Shown: piece after piece, positions 7,900 through 16,722 of the stretch
Layout of the letters: each line of letters begins with the position of its first letter
Position numbering within the stretch: position 1 is the stretch's first letter
Assembly (NCBI RefSeq): GCF_036924515.1
Contig: NZ_JAZHRR010000001.1
Location: forward strand, 5,179,001 to 5,243,000
Length of the DNA stretch: 64,000 bases
From: Bradyrhizobium sp. AZCC 1610
GTDB lineage: Bacteria > Pseudomonadota > Alphaproteobacteria > Rhizobiales > Xanthobacteraceae
Direction: 5' to 3'
Made by a program: the position numbers and the translations under genes
Notes under the pieces: generated by a model
Told to the model about the DNA's origin: nothing
Seen by the model: only the letters and a program-made list of their open reading frames with translations
Database searches by the model: none

Positions 7900-10800
7900 A
7901 TGAAACTCACTCGCCTCCGCCTCCACGGTTTCAAGTCGTTCGTCGAAGCCACTGATTTCATGATCGAACCCGGCCTCACCGGCGTCGTCGGACCGAACGG
8001 CTGCGGCAAATCCAATCTGGTCGAGGCGCTGCGCTGGGCGATGGGCGAGACCTCGCACAAATCGCTGCGTGCCGCCGACATGGATGCGGTGATCTTCGCC
8101 GGTTCCGGCAACCGCCCGGCGCGGAACCACGCCGAAGTTACCATGACGATCGACAATGCCGATCGCACCGCGCCGGCCGCCGTCAATGACAGCCAGGTGC
8201 TGGAAATCTCCCGCCGCATCGAGCGTGAAGCCGGTTCCGTCTATCGTATCAACGGCCGCGACGTCCGCGCCCGCGACGTGCAGATCCTGTTTGCGGATGC
8301 CGCCACAGGCGCGCGTTCGCCGGCGCTGGTTCACCAGGGCAAGATCGGCGAGATCATTCAGGCCAAGCCCGAACAACGCCGCCGCGTGCTGGAAGACGCT
8401 GCCGGCGTCGCCGGCCTGCACGCGCGCCGCCACGAAGCCGAGCTGCGGCTGAGGGCGGCCGAAACCAACCTCACCCGCGTCGAGGACGTGATCGGCCAAC
8501 TCGCCGGCCAGATCGACGGCCTGAAGAAGCAGGCGCGCCAGGCCATTCGTTTCCGCGAAGTCGCCGCCAAGGTGCGCAAGGCCGAGGCCACGCTGTTCCA
8601 TCTGCGCTGGCTCGAAGCCAACGCCGACGTCGTGGAAGCCGCGCACACCCATGACATCAACGTTCGCGAGATGGCCGAGCGCACCCGCGAGCAGGCCGAG
8701 GCCGCACGCATCCAGGCGATCCGCGCCTCCGAACTGCCTGCCTTGCGGGAAGGCGAAGCCCGCGCCGCAGCGGGGCTGCAGCGCCTCACCAATGCGCGCG
8801 AACTTCTCGACCGCGAGGAAGAGCGCGCCAAGGAGCGCGTCGCCGAACTCGACCGGCGGCTGACGCAATTCGCCGCCGACATCGCGCGTGAGCAGCAGCA
8901 GACATCGGACGCCGAGGTGGCGCTGCAGCGGCTCGACACCGAAGACGCCGAGTTAAAGGAAGAGATCAAGTCGCGCGTCGAAAAGCGCTCCGGCGTTGAT
9001 GAACGCGTTTCCGAAGCGGAAGAGACGCTGGCCGCCGCCGAGCACATGTTCGGCGAGTTGACCACTGCGCTCGCCGACCTCACCGCCAAGCGCAACCAGC
9101 TCGAAGCCGGCGTGCGTACCCACCGCGACCGGCTGGCCCGACTCGATCAGGAGATCGCCAGCGTCCAGGCCGACGAGCAGAAGCTCAGCGACGAGACCGG
9201 CAATCTCGGCGACCTCGACGCGCTCGCCGCGGCCATGGAGACCGCGCAGGAAGCGCTGGCCGCATCCGAAGCCGCAGCCCAAGCCAGCGAGACCGGTCAC
9301 GTCGCCGCGCGGCAGAAGCTCGAAGCCTCCCGCGCACCGCTCACTGAGGCCGACAAGCGCGTGCAGCGGCTGGAGACCGAAGCGCGCACGATTTCAAAAC
9401 TCGTCAACGGCGAGACCAAGAATTTGTGGCCGCCGATCATCGACGGCGTCACCGTCACCAAGGGCTATGAAAAGGCGTTCGGCGCCGTCCTCGGCGACGA
9501 CCTTGACGCACCGGTCGATCCCTCCGCGCCGATGCGCTGGACCAATGCGGGTGCGAGCTTCGACGATCCGTCGCTGCCGGCCGGCGTCGATCCGCTTGCC
9601 GCCCATGTCGAGGCGCCGTCCGAGCTGGCGCGTCGTCTCGCGCAGATCGGCGTCGTGCCGAAGGAGCGCGGCGCAGAACTGGTGTCGCAATTGAAGACCG
9701 GCCAGCGGCTGGTGTCGCTGGAAGGCGATGTCTGGCGCTGGGACGGTTTTGTCGCGGCTGCGCACGCGCCGACCGGCGCCGCACGGCGTCTCGCCGAACG
9801 CGCGCGCCTCGTCGATATCGAACACGAGCTGGAACAGGCCCGCATCGACGCCGCCAATAAGCGGCAGGCGCTGGAAGACGCCGAGGCTGAGCTGAAGGCG
9901 GCATCCGCCGCCGAGTCCGCCGCCCGCGAAGCCTGGCGGGCCGCGCAGCGCGAAGCCGATGCGGCGCGCGAGCGCCATGCCACGACCGAGCGTGAGATCA
10001 ACCGCCACGCCGCGCGCAAATCCGCGCTGACCGAAGCCCATACCCGTCTCGCCGCCGATCGCAGCGAGGCTGAAGCGGCGCATGAGAGCGCCAACGCCGC
10101 GCTGGCCGAGTTGCCGCCAACCCTCGACACCGAGGCGCGGCTTGCCGCCGTTCGCAGCGAGATTGACGGGCACCGGCGCTTTGCCGCACAGGTGCGGGCC
10201 GAAGCCCAGGCGCTGGCGCGCGAGGCCGAATTGGCCGACAAGCGGGTGCAGGCGATAACGGCCGAACGCACCGAATGGCAGAACCGCAGGCAAAGCTCGG
10301 CCTCACAGGTCGCCACCGTCGAGGCGCGGATCACCGAAGTGACGGCCGAGCGCGCCGAGCTTGAAAATGCCCCGGCTCTGTTTGCCGAAAAGCGCCGCGC
10401 GCTGATCAACGAAATCGAATCCGCCGAAAGCGCCCGCCGCGTCGCAGCCGATGCGCTCGCCGCCGCCGAGAGCGTGATGGCGCAGACCGATCGCGAAGCC
10501 AAGGCTTCGCTCGAAGCGCTCTCCTCTGCCCGCGAAGCCTGCGCCCGCGCCGAGGAACGCATGGACGGCACCAAGCGCCGGCTTTCCGACATCGAGCGTG
10601 AAATCCACGACATGCTCGAAGTCGAACCGCATGCGGTAGCAGCGCTCGCCGAGATCGAGCCGGGCGCGGAACTGCCGCCGCTCAACGAGATCGAGGAAAA
10701 CCTCGAAAAGCTGCGCCGCGACCGCGAACGTCTCGGCGCCGTCAATCTGCGCGCCGAGGAAGAACTCCGCGAGGTGGAAACCCAGCACACCGCGCTGACC

Positions 10801-11364
10801 ACCGAACGCGACGACCTGGTCGAAGCCATCAAGCGGCTTCGCCAGGGCATCCAGAGCCTCAACAAGGAAGCGCGCGAGCGGCTGTTGACCTCGTTCGAGG
10901 TCGTCAACGAGCACTTCAAGCGGCTGTTCGTCGAACTGTTTGGCGGTGGCGAAGCCGCGCTTCATCTGATCGAAAGCGACGATCCCTTGGAAGCTGGTCT
11001 GGAAATCATCGCCAAACCGCCCGGCAAGAAGCCGCAGACGCTGTCGCTGCTGTCGGGCGGCGAGCAGGCGCTGACCGCGCTGGCGCTGATCTTCGCGGTG
11101 TTCCTCACCAACCCGTCGCCGATCTGCGTGCTGGACGAAGTCGACGCGCCGCTCGACGACCACAACGTGGAGCGGTTCTGCAACCTGCTGCACGAGATGA
11201 CGTCGTCGACGGAAACCCGCTTCATCATCATCACGCACAACCCGATCACGATGGCGCGGATGAACCGGCTGTTCGGCGTCACCATGGCCGAACGCGGCGT
11301 GTCGCAACTGGTCTCGGTCGGCCTCGACGACGCCGTGAAGATCCTCGACCAGGACGTGGCGTGA
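7900..11364 (+). CDS. smc: Chromosome segregation protein SMC
   Basis: 1154-residue ABC-type ATPase that forms the condensin core and entraps DNA. Walker A is 'GPNGCGKSN' at residues 31-39. The ABC signature 'LSGGEQALTALALIF' is near residue 1050 and Walker B 'ICVLDEVDAPLD' near 1075, with a D-loop and switch His ('IIITHNPITM') after it. Between them lie two long coiled coils rich in Ala, Glu and Arg (about 165-500 and 650-1000) and a hinge near residues 510-620. The ATG at 7900 starts MKLTRLRLHGF, the canonical SMC beginning; a GTG two codons upstream is less likely. It follows the DsbA-like gene, an arrangement common in rhizobia. Confidence 0.96.
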   Translation: MKLTRLRLHGFKSFVEATDFMIEPGLTGVVGPNGCGKSNLVEALRWAMGETSHKSLRAADMDAVIFAGSGNRPARNHAEVTMTIDNADRTAPAAVNDSQVLEISRRIEREAGSVYRINGRDVRARDVQILFADAATGARSPALVHQGKIGEIIQAKPEQRRRVLEDAAGVAGLHARRHEAELRLRAAETNLTRVEDVIGQLAGQIDGLKKQARQAIRFREVAAKVRKAEATLFHLRWLEANADVVEAAHTHDINVREMAERTREQAEAARIQAIRASELPALREGEARAAAGLQRLTNARELLDREEERAKERVAELDRRLTQFAADIAREQQQTSDAEVALQRLDTEDAELKEEIKSRVEKRSGVDERVSEAEETLAAAEHMFGELTTALADLTAKRNQLEAGVRTHRDRLARLDQEIASVQADEQKLSDETGNLGDLDALAAAMETAQEALAASEAAAQASETGHVAARQKLEASRAPLTEADKRVQRLETEARTISKLVNGETKNLWPPIIDGVTVTKGYEKAFGAVLGDDLDAPVDPSAPMRWTNAGASFDDPSLPAGVDPLAAHVEAPSELARRLAQIGVVPKERGAELVSQLKTGQRLVSLEGDVWRWDGFVAAAHAPTGAARRLAERARLVDIEHELEQARIDAANKRQALEDAEAELKAASAAESAAREAWRAAQREADAARERHATTEREINRHAARKSALTEAHTRLAADRSEAEAAHESANAALAELPPTLDTEARLAAVRSEIDGHRRFAAQVRAEAQALAREAELADKRVQAITAERTEWQNRRQSSASQVATVEARITEVTAERAELENAPALFAEKRRALINEIESAESARRVAADALAAAESVMAQTDREAKASLEALSSAREACARAEERMDGTKRRLSDIEREIHDMLEVEPHAVAALAEIEPGAELPPLNEIEENLEKLRRDRERLGAVNLRAEEELREVETQHTALTTERDDLVEAIKRLRQGIQSLNKEARERLLTSFEVVNEHFKRLFVELFGGGEAALHLIESDDPLEAGLEIIAKPPGKKPQTLSLLSGGEQALTALALIFAVFLTNPSPICVLDEVDAPLDDHNVERFCNLLHEMTSSTETRFIIITHNPITMARMNRLFGVTMAERGVSQLVSVGLDDAVKILDQDVA

Positions 11365-11390
11365 GATAGCCCGCGTCACCCGGTTGACGT

Positions 11391-11414
11391 CATCATCCGC
11401 GAAGGCGGATGATG
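11391..11414. repeat. Hairpin between smc and rsm22-like gene
   Basis: Ten-base perfect stem CATCATCCGC / GCGGATGATG with a GAAG tetraloop, starting 27 bases after the smc stop. It has no T-run and resembles half of a REP element, so it may be a 3'-end stabiliser rather than a terminator. Confidence 0.6.
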
Positions 11415-11422
11415 ATCGATAG

Positions 11423-12400
11423 ATGACCTCACCCGACCTTCCAGCGGAACTGAAAGCCGCGCTCGACGGCAAGCTGCGGGGCTTTTCGCGCAGCGACGCC
11501 GCCGGCCGCGCAGCTTCAATCTCCAAAACCTACCGCGACGGCGGCGGCTCCGGCGCCATCCGCTCGGAGGCCGACGCGCTGGCCTACGCGCTGGCGCGGA
11601 TGCCCGCGACCTATGCCGCTGTCACGGCCAGCCTAAATGCGCTGGTCGAGATCAGGCCGGACTTCGCGCCGAAAGACCTGCTCGATATCGGCGCCGGGCC
11701 GGGAACGGCGACCTGGGCGGCGGCAGAGGCATTTCCCTCGCTGCAACGCTTTGCGCTGCTCGACGCCAACGATACCTTGCGCACGCTGGCGCTCGACCTC
11801 GCACGGGACAGCACGCGCCTTCATCAGATCAGCTACGAACGCGGCGAAGCCCACGCCGCGCTGGCGAAAGCGGATGCAGCCGAGCTCGTCGTGGCGAGCT
11901 ACATGATCGGCGAGATCGGCGAAGCCCAACAACGCGCGCTGGCCGAACGGATGTGGGAAAAGACCCGCGACACGCTGCTCGTGGTCGAACCGGGCACCCC
12001 GGCGGGCTATGCGCGGATCATCGTGCTGCGTGAACGGCTGATCGCAATGGGCGCGCATGTCGCCGCCCCATGCCCGCACGACGGCAAATGCCCGCTGCAG
12101 GCGCCCGACTGGTGCCATTTCACCCAGCGCCTGCAACGCTCCCGCGCGCACAAGCAGGTGAAGGGCGCGGAGCTGCCCTTCGAGGACGAAAGGTTCTCCT
12201 ATGTCGCACTCGCGCGCGCGCCGGTCGCACGGCGCCCCTCCCGCGTTCTGGCGCAACCGGCCGTCAGCAAGGTCGAAATAGCAGCGAAGCTCTGCACCCC
12301 GGCAGGTCTCGCCCTCACAAAGGTGCCTCGCCGCGCCAAGCCGGAGTACGCCACTGCCCGGCGCTGGCGGTGGGGCGACGCCGTGATGGAGAAGAGCTGA
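11423..12400 (+). CDS. Rsm22-like small-ribosomal-subunit methyltransferase family protein
   Basis: 325 residues. The SAM-binding Rossmann motif 'LLDIGAGPGTATWAA' is at about residues 87-101 and 'RFALLDANDTL' supplies the acidic strand-2 residue. After 'ELVVASYMIGEI' comes the family-specific metal/Fe-S region with 'APCPHDGKCPL' and 'DWCHFTQRLQR' (about 215-240), whose Cys residues match the Rsm22/METTL17 signature. In mitochondria these proteins assist small-subunit assembly, and the bacterial role is presumed similar. The start follows a short hairpin after smc, and the gene may be transcribed with smc. Confidence 0.85.
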   Translation: MTSPDLPAELKAALDGKLRGFSRSDAAGRAASISKTYRDGGGSGAIRSEADALAYALARMPATYAAVTASLNALVEIRPDFAPKDLLDIGAGPGTATWAAAEAFPSLQRFALLDANDTLRTLALDLARDSTRLHQISYERGEAHAALAKADAAELVVASYMIGEIGEAQQRALAERMWEKTRDTLLVVEPGTPAGYARIIVLRERLIAMGAHVAAPCPHDGKCPLQAPDWCHFTQRLQRSRAHKQVKGAELPFEDERFSYVALARAPVARRPSRVLAQPAVSKVEIAAKLCTPAGLALTKVPRRAKPEYATARRWRWGDAVMEKS

Positions 12401-12703
12401 CGCAGACGGCGGCCTCCGTGCCCCGGATGCTGCGCAGCGCGCCGTTCTTGCGGCGTGATGCGCTGCTGGTCCGGGGCCCATCTCTACCGGCGCGGTGGGT
12501 CCCGGCTCTGCGGTGCACCGTCAAAGAGACGCTGCACCGCGTCCGGGACACGCAAACCGACACAAATCCCGGCCTTGAACTTATCCCGCCCCACTTCCGA
12601 CTAAAGCCATGCCCCAAGTCGCCTCCCACCTCACGGGCGGGCTGCCGCACGCCCGGTTTTTCGTCTAGGTTCGCTGTCTTTCGTCCCACAGGAGTTGTCT
12701 GCC
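12401..12703. other. Gene-free spacer with two palindromic elements
   Basis: No coding frame is supported here. Two adjacent imperfect palindromes are visible: 12421-12476 (CCCCGGA ... TCCGGGG, with inner CAGCGC / GCGCTG) and 12499-12549 (GTCCCGG ... CCGGGAC, with inner GCGGTGCA / TGCACCGC). They look like paired REP elements. Confidence 0.6.
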
Positions 12704-13264
12704 ATGTCGACCGGCTGGATCGTTCTCGGCGTCATCGTCATCATCGTGCTGTTTGCCTTCGCTGCGTATAACCGCCTCGTCGCGCTCAGCCAGCGCGTCA
12801 GTCAGGCCTTTGCCGACATCGACGTCCAGCTCAAGCAGCGCCACGATCTGATCCCGAACCTGGTCGAGACCGTGAAGGGCTACGCCTCACACGAGCGCGG
12901 CACGCTCGACGACGTCATCAAGGCGCGCAATTCGGCGATGTCGGCGCAGGGGCCGGCACAGGTGTCCGCCGCCGAGAACCAGCTGAGCGGCGCGCTCGGC
13001 CGCCTGATCGCGCTGTCGGAGGCCTATCCGGACCTCAAGGCCAACGCCAATTTCCAGCAGTTGGCGGGCGAACTGTCCGATCTCGAAAACAAGATCGCGG
13101 CCAGCCGCCGCTTCTTCAACAACGCGGTCCAGGAATACAACACCGGCATCCAGCAGCTTCCCGCGGCGCTGTTTGCCGGCATGTTCGGCTTCACCCGCAA
13201 GGAATTCTTCGACCTCGGCGCCAGCCGCACTGAAGTCGAGGCCGTGCCGACCGTGAAGTTCTGA
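12704..13264 (+). CDS. lemA: LemA family protein
   Basis: 186-residue membrane protein: one N-terminal transmembrane segment ('WIVLGVIVIIVLFAFAAY'), then the LemA helical bundle with 'NRLVALSQRVSQAFADIDVQ', 'KQRHDLIPNLVETVKGYA', 'HERGTLDDVIKARNSAM' and the closing 'NNAVQEYNTGIQQLPAALFA'. The ATG at 12704 is preceded by AGGAG; a TTG overlapping that site is rejected. LemA proteins are routinely encoded next to HtpX-like proteases, as here (31 bp to the next gene), suggesting a joint envelope stress or membrane-protein turnover function. The biochemical role of LemA itself is not established. Confidence 0.92.
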   Translation: MSTGWIVLGVIVIIVLFAFAAYNRLVALSQRVSQAFADIDVQLKQRHDLIPNLVETVKGYASHERGTLDDVIKARNSAMSAQGPAQVSAAENQLSGALGRLIALSEAYPDLKANANFQQLAGELSDLENKIAASRRFFNNAVQEYNTGIQQLPAALFAGMFGFTRKEFFDLGASRTEVEAVPTVKF

Positions 13265-13295
13265 CACTTCAAACATCCGGCAGAGCAGCCTTATC

Positions 13296-14486
13296 ATGGC
13301 CGCGTATGGTCTCTACACGCATATCGCATCGAACAAGTTTCGTTCGATGCTGCTGCTCGCCGGCCTCTTTCTCCTGATCTATGTGCTGGTCTTTGCCGGC
13401 GCATTGGTCGCCGAAGCGCTGATGCATAGCGACAAGTCGGTCGACTATTACCTGATGTATGCGTGGCGCGACCTGATCGCGGCCTCCCCCTACGCCACGG
13501 TCGCCGCCGCGCTGTGGATCGTGATCGCCTATTTCTTCCACCAGAACATGATCGACGCCGTGACCGGCGGCGAGAGCGTGACGCGGCAGCAGCAGCCGCG
13601 GCTTTATAATCTCCTGGAAAATCTCAGCATCTCGCGCGGCATCCCGATGCCGAAGCTGAAGGTGATGGACAGCCGGGCCCTGAACGCATTCGCAAGCGGC
13701 CTCAACCGGCGGCAATATTCCATTACGGTGACGTCGGGCCTTCTGCAGGCGCTCAACGACCAGGAGATCGAGGCCGTGCTCGGCCACGAGCTCACACATA
13801 TCCGCAACGGCGACGTGCAGTTGATGGTGGTCGCCGTGATCATTGCCGGCGTCGTGGGCTTTTTCGGCGAATTGTTCTTTCGCATGTTCACCAACCTGTC
13901 GTGGAACTCGACCGGCAGCGGCTGGTCGTCATCGTCGTCTTCTTCATCGTCCTCTTCTTCGTCGTCTGACCGCGACAGCAAGGGTTCCGGCGGCGCGATT
14001 ATTGCGATCATCATCGCGGTCGTGCTGATCCTGCTGGCCTGGCTGTTGTCGCAGGTCGTCAAGCTGGCGCTGTCGCGGTCGCGCGAATTTCTGGCCGACG
14101 CCGGCTCGGTCGAACTGACCAAGAATCCCGATGCCATGATCACAGCGCTGCGCAAGATCGAGAACCGCGGCGAGCTGCCCGGCGCAACATCCGCGGTCAT
14201 GGAGCTCTGCGTCGACAATCCGCGCGAGGGGTTTGCCGACCTGTTCGCGACCCATCCGTCGGTTGACGCGCGCGTCAAGGCGCTGGTGCAGTTTGCCGGC
14301 GGCCATGACCCCGGCCCGCTGGCGTTGCCCTCGGTTACGGCGGACGAATCCGATAAGCCGGAGGAATCAGCCGGGCAACTCCAACCGCCGGTTCCCCGCG
14401 GCCCGTGGAACGATGCCAGCGAGCCCGCAAGCGTTCCGGGCACTCGCCCCAGCCCCTCAGAGGGCCCTTGGGGCCCTCACCGCTGA
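13296..14486 (+). CDS. M48-family (HtpX-like) membrane zinc metalloprotease
   Basis: 396 residues with two N-terminal transmembrane segments (about 20-45 and 65-85), the zinc motif 'GHELTHIRNGD' near residues 163-173 (HExxH), a further membrane helix after it, and the third zinc ligand Glu in 'SREFLADAGSVEL'. Between these lies an unusual run of 15 serines followed by an acidic/basic patch ('DRDSKGSGG'), then another membrane helix ('AIIAIIIAVVLILLAWLL'). The active site faces the cytoplasm in HtpX. It pairs with lemA immediately upstream. The Pro-rich C-terminal 70 residues look disordered. Confidence 0.92.
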   Translation: MAAYGLYTHIASNKFRSMLLLAGLFLLIYVLVFAGALVAEALMHSDKSVDYYLMYAWRDLIAASPYATVAAALWIVIAYFFHQNMIDAVTGGESVTRQQQPRLYNLLENLSISRGIPMPKLKVMDSRALNAFASGLNRRQYSITVTSGLLQALNDQEIEAVLGHELTHIRNGDVQLMVVAVIIAGVVGFFGELFFRMFTNLSWNSTGSGWSSSSSSSSSSSSSSDRDSKGSGGAIIAIIIAVVLILLAWLLSQVVKLALSRSREFLADAGSVELTKNPDAMITALRKIENRGELPGATSAVMELCVDNPREGFADLFATHPSVDARVKALVQFAGGHDPGPLALPSVTADESDKPEESAGQLQPPVPRGPWNDASEPASVPGTRPSPSEGPWGPHR

Positions 14487-14652
14487 GCAGCCGCCCTGTC
14501 GTCGCTCCCGGATTAACGAATTCCGTATGAATAACGGCGATGGCTGTCCAAGGAATTGAATTATCCCTTGTTTCTGCCATGTTCGCGCCCAAAGCAGGGA
14601 ATGGGACCTACCGGCCGCTCCCGCGGTCGTAACTGCTGTTCAAGGGAATTCC

Positions 14653-15405
14653 ATGGCAAAGCCAGTCGTGATTGTGGTGGGCGCGGACAAGGGCGGGGTC
14701 GGCAAGACGACCGTGTCGCGGACGCTTCTGGATTATTTCAGTGCCAACAACGTGCCGACCCGGGCATTCGATACCGAATCCCCACGCGGCACCCTGAAGC
14801 GCTTCCACCCTGACATCACCGAGATCGTCGACATGACGACGACCTCGGACCAGATGAAGATCTTCGATACGCTGAACGCGGCCAGCCCCTCCGTCACCGT
14901 GATCGACGTCCGCGCCGGACTGTTGTCGCCGGCGCTGGCTTCGCTGCGCGACATCGGCTTTCTCGATGCGGCCAAGGCGGGACAGATCACCTTCTCCGTG
15001 TTCCACATCCTGGGTCCCTCGATCGCCTCGCTGGACGAAATCGCCGAGACCGCGAACTTCATGCAGGGCGCCAAATATTACCTGGTGAAGAACTTCATCA
15101 ACGACACCCAGTTCTTCCAGTGGGACCAGGCGACCTACAATTCCTATTTCCACCGTATCAAGGACGCCACCGAACTCACGATCCCCAAGCTCAACGAAAT
15201 GGCCTATGAGCAGGTCGAGGTGTCCTCGGTGCCGTTCCTCAAGTTCGTCGCCAACAAGGGCAAGGAGGACGAAGCCGCGAACTATTCGTTCGTGCTGCGC
15301 GGCTATGTCCGGCACTGGCTCGCCAATGTCTGGAGCGAGTTCGACCGCATCAAGTTGACCGATCTCGTCGGCGCCAAGCCTGGCGTGCGCGGCGGTGAAA
15401 AATAG
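14653..15405 (+). CDS. ParA/TraL-like P-loop ATPase, function unknown
   Basis: 250 residues. The N-terminus is a deviant Walker A of the ParA/MinD class ('GADKGGVGKTTVSRTLLDYF', residues 10-29) with the signature lysine. 'RAFDTESPRGTLKRFHPDITEIVDM' and 'VTVIDVRAGLLSPAL' (switch II-like Asp) follow. The spacing and the 'FDTE..RGTLKRF' phrase resemble TraL/MobD-type ATPases of conjugative plasmids more than chromosome-partition ParA, and no partner ParB or parS-like site is seen. It is 60 bp upstream of a second P-loop protein on the same strand, suggesting a pair. The start is supported by an AAGGGA ribosome-binding site. Confidence 0.75.
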   Translation: MAKPVVIVVGADKGGVGKTTVSRTLLDYFSANNVPTRAFDTESPRGTLKRFHPDITEIVDMTTTSDQMKIFDTLNAASPSVTVIDVRAGLLSPALASLRDIGFLDAAKAGQITFSVFHILGPSIASLDEIAETANFMQGAKYYLVKNFINDTQFFQWDQATYNSYFHRIKDATELTIPKLNEMAYEQVEVSSVPFLKFVANKGKEDEAANYSFVLRGYVRHWLANVWSEFDRIKLTDLVGAKPGVRGGEK

Positions 15406-15465
15406 TCGCGCACCCGCCGCGATGGGGGCTGGATTAGCCAAAAAATTCCTTTGATATAGCGGGTA

Positions 15466-16134
15466 ATGAGCCCCACGCCCGTCTACATCATCTGCTCGCC
15501 CCGGCCGCTGGTCGGCAAGACGCTGCTTGCGCGGCTCTTGAGCGAGTTCCTGCTGCTGAAAAACGGTACGGTATCCTCCTTCGACATCAACCTGAAGGAA
15601 CCATCGCTGCTCGAATATCTGCCGCGCCTGACCGAGACGGCCGACGTCATGGACACCTATGGCAAGATGCAGCTCATGGACCGCCTGATCGTCAATGACG
15701 GTGTCGCCAAGGTGATCGACCTCGGCTTTCATGCGTTCGACGAGTTCTTCAAGATGACCAACGAGATCGGTTTTCTGAAAGAGGCCGCGCGGCGCAGCGT
15801 CGCGCCGATTGTCCTGTTCGTGGCCGATACCGACCGCGTTTCTTCGCGCGCCTATCCGACGTTACGGGAGCAGATCCCGCTGAAAGCGCTGATTGCGGTC
15901 GACAACGAGTACGTCGTGCGTGGCGAACTGCCCGAGCAGATGGGGCTGGGGCGGGTGCTGCGAATATCGGCCCTGCCCTCGTTCCTGAAGACCTATGTCG
16001 ACCGGCTGACCTTTTCCTTCACCGACTACCTGCGCAACGAGAGAGACTCATCGACCGAGCTGCACCAGTGGATCCGCAGGAATTACACCAGCTTTCGGGA
16101 GCTCGAGTTCAGCCTGCTCCCGCAGCAGTCGTGA
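15466..16134 (+). CDS. ParA-superfamily-like P-loop protein, partner of the upstream ATPase
   Basis: 222 residues. A modified P-loop 'CSPRPLVGKTLLARLLSEFL' (residues 10-29) lacks the GG and signature lysine of true ParA but keeps GKT. 'FDINLKEPSLLEYLP' corresponds to the 'FDTE' region of the upstream ATPase, and 'KVIDLGFHAFDEFFKM' to its Walker B region, so the two look like diverged paralogues. The C-terminal half ('TYVDRLTFSFTDYLRNERD') is not recognised. It is probably co-transcribed with the gene at 14653. No function can be assigned. Confidence 0.65.
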   Translation: MSPTPVYIICSPRPLVGKTLLARLLSEFLLLKNGTVSSFDINLKEPSLLEYLPRLTETADVMDTYGKMQLMDRLIVNDGVAKVIDLGFHAFDEFFKMTNEIGFLKEAARRSVAPIVLFVADTDRVSSRAYPTLREQIPLKALIAVDNEYVVRGELPEQMGLGRVLRISALPSFLKTYVDRLTFSFTDYLRNERDSSTELHQWIRRNYTSFRELEFSLLPQQS

Positions 16135-16159
16135 GTCGCTGCGACGGGTGCCACCTCAT

Positions 16160-16179
16160 AATATTACCCGGGTAATATT
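16160..16179. promoter_or_regulatory. 20-bp perfect palindrome, operator candidate
   Basis: AATATTACCCGGGTAATATT is self-complementary over all 20 bases and ends 58 bp before the ATG of the GIY-YIG gene, a position suited to a repressor operator. The AT-rich ends stand out in GC-rich sequence. The cognate regulator is unknown. Confidence 0.55.
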
Positions 16180-16237
16180 TACGTAACCCGCCGTGTCTGG
16201 TATCGCCTCCGCCTGACCCAACTGGCGAGACCATCCC

Positions 16238-16570
16238 ATGACATCGGACAGAAAGGCGGTCATCGCTGCCTACAAAGAGCGGAAAACCTTCGCAGGGGTT
16301 TTCGTCATCCGCTGCAAGGCCTCGCCCCAGGCATGGGTCGGCCAGACGCCCAATCTGGAAAAGATCCAGAACCGGATCTGGTTCACGCTGCGCCAGGGCA
16401 GCCACACCTGCCGCACCCTGCAGGCAGCATGGACCATGCACGGGCCTGACAGCCTGACGTTCGAGGAATGCGAACGGCTGGAAGAGGAAGAAATGCCGTA
16501 TGTCCGCGATGCGCTGCTGAAAGAGCGCGCGCTGCATTGGAGGTCGCAGTTCAACGCAGAGGCGGTCTGA
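16238..16570 (+). CDS. GIY-YIG nuclease family small protein
   Basis: 110 residues. 'GVFVIRCKASPQAWVGQTPNLEKIQNRIWFTLRQG' fits a GIY-YIG-like core in which the first motif is degenerate (G-V-F ... V-G-Q). Rhizobial proteins of this type carry the GIY-YIG label but often lack the full catalytic set. The remainder ('FEECERLEEEEMPYVRDALLKERALHWRSQF') is helical and charged. The conserved Arg of the nuclease could be in 'QNRIWF', but the Glu metal ligand is uncertain, so activity is doubtful. A perfect palindrome lies 58 bp upstream of the start. Confidence 0.65.
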   Translation: MTSDRKAVIAAYKERKTFAGVFVIRCKASPQAWVGQTPNLEKIQNRIWFTLRQGSHTCRTLQAAWTMHGPDSLTFEECERLEEEEMPYVRDALLKERALHWRSQFNAEAV

Positions 16571-16579
16571 TGTTGTTGT

Positions 16580-16697
16580 CGTCCTTGCGAACGCAGGGAC
16601 CCATACCGCGTTGCTCTCGCGATTGAGACGAGATGGCAATCGCCTTGCACAACAACTACCGACGGTGGATATGGGTCCCTGCGTTCGCAGGGACGAC
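16580..16697. repeat. Palindromic repeat, GTCCCTGCG family (copy 1)
   Basis: The left arm GCGAACGCAGGGACCCATA is mirrored by TATGGGTCCCTGCGTTCGC about 80 bases later. The same arms recur at 20804-20925 around a different centre, so this is a dispersed element. It lies between the GIY-YIG gene and apt, and continues the 3' untranslated region of both. Confidence 0.85.
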
Positions 16698-16722
16698 GGA
16701 GAGCGGTTCGACTGACGAAAGC

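Noticed and set aside
9465..10919. Long Ser/Arg-rich minus-strand frame across smc
   Set aside because: It is the complement of SMC coiled-coil codons and has no domain.
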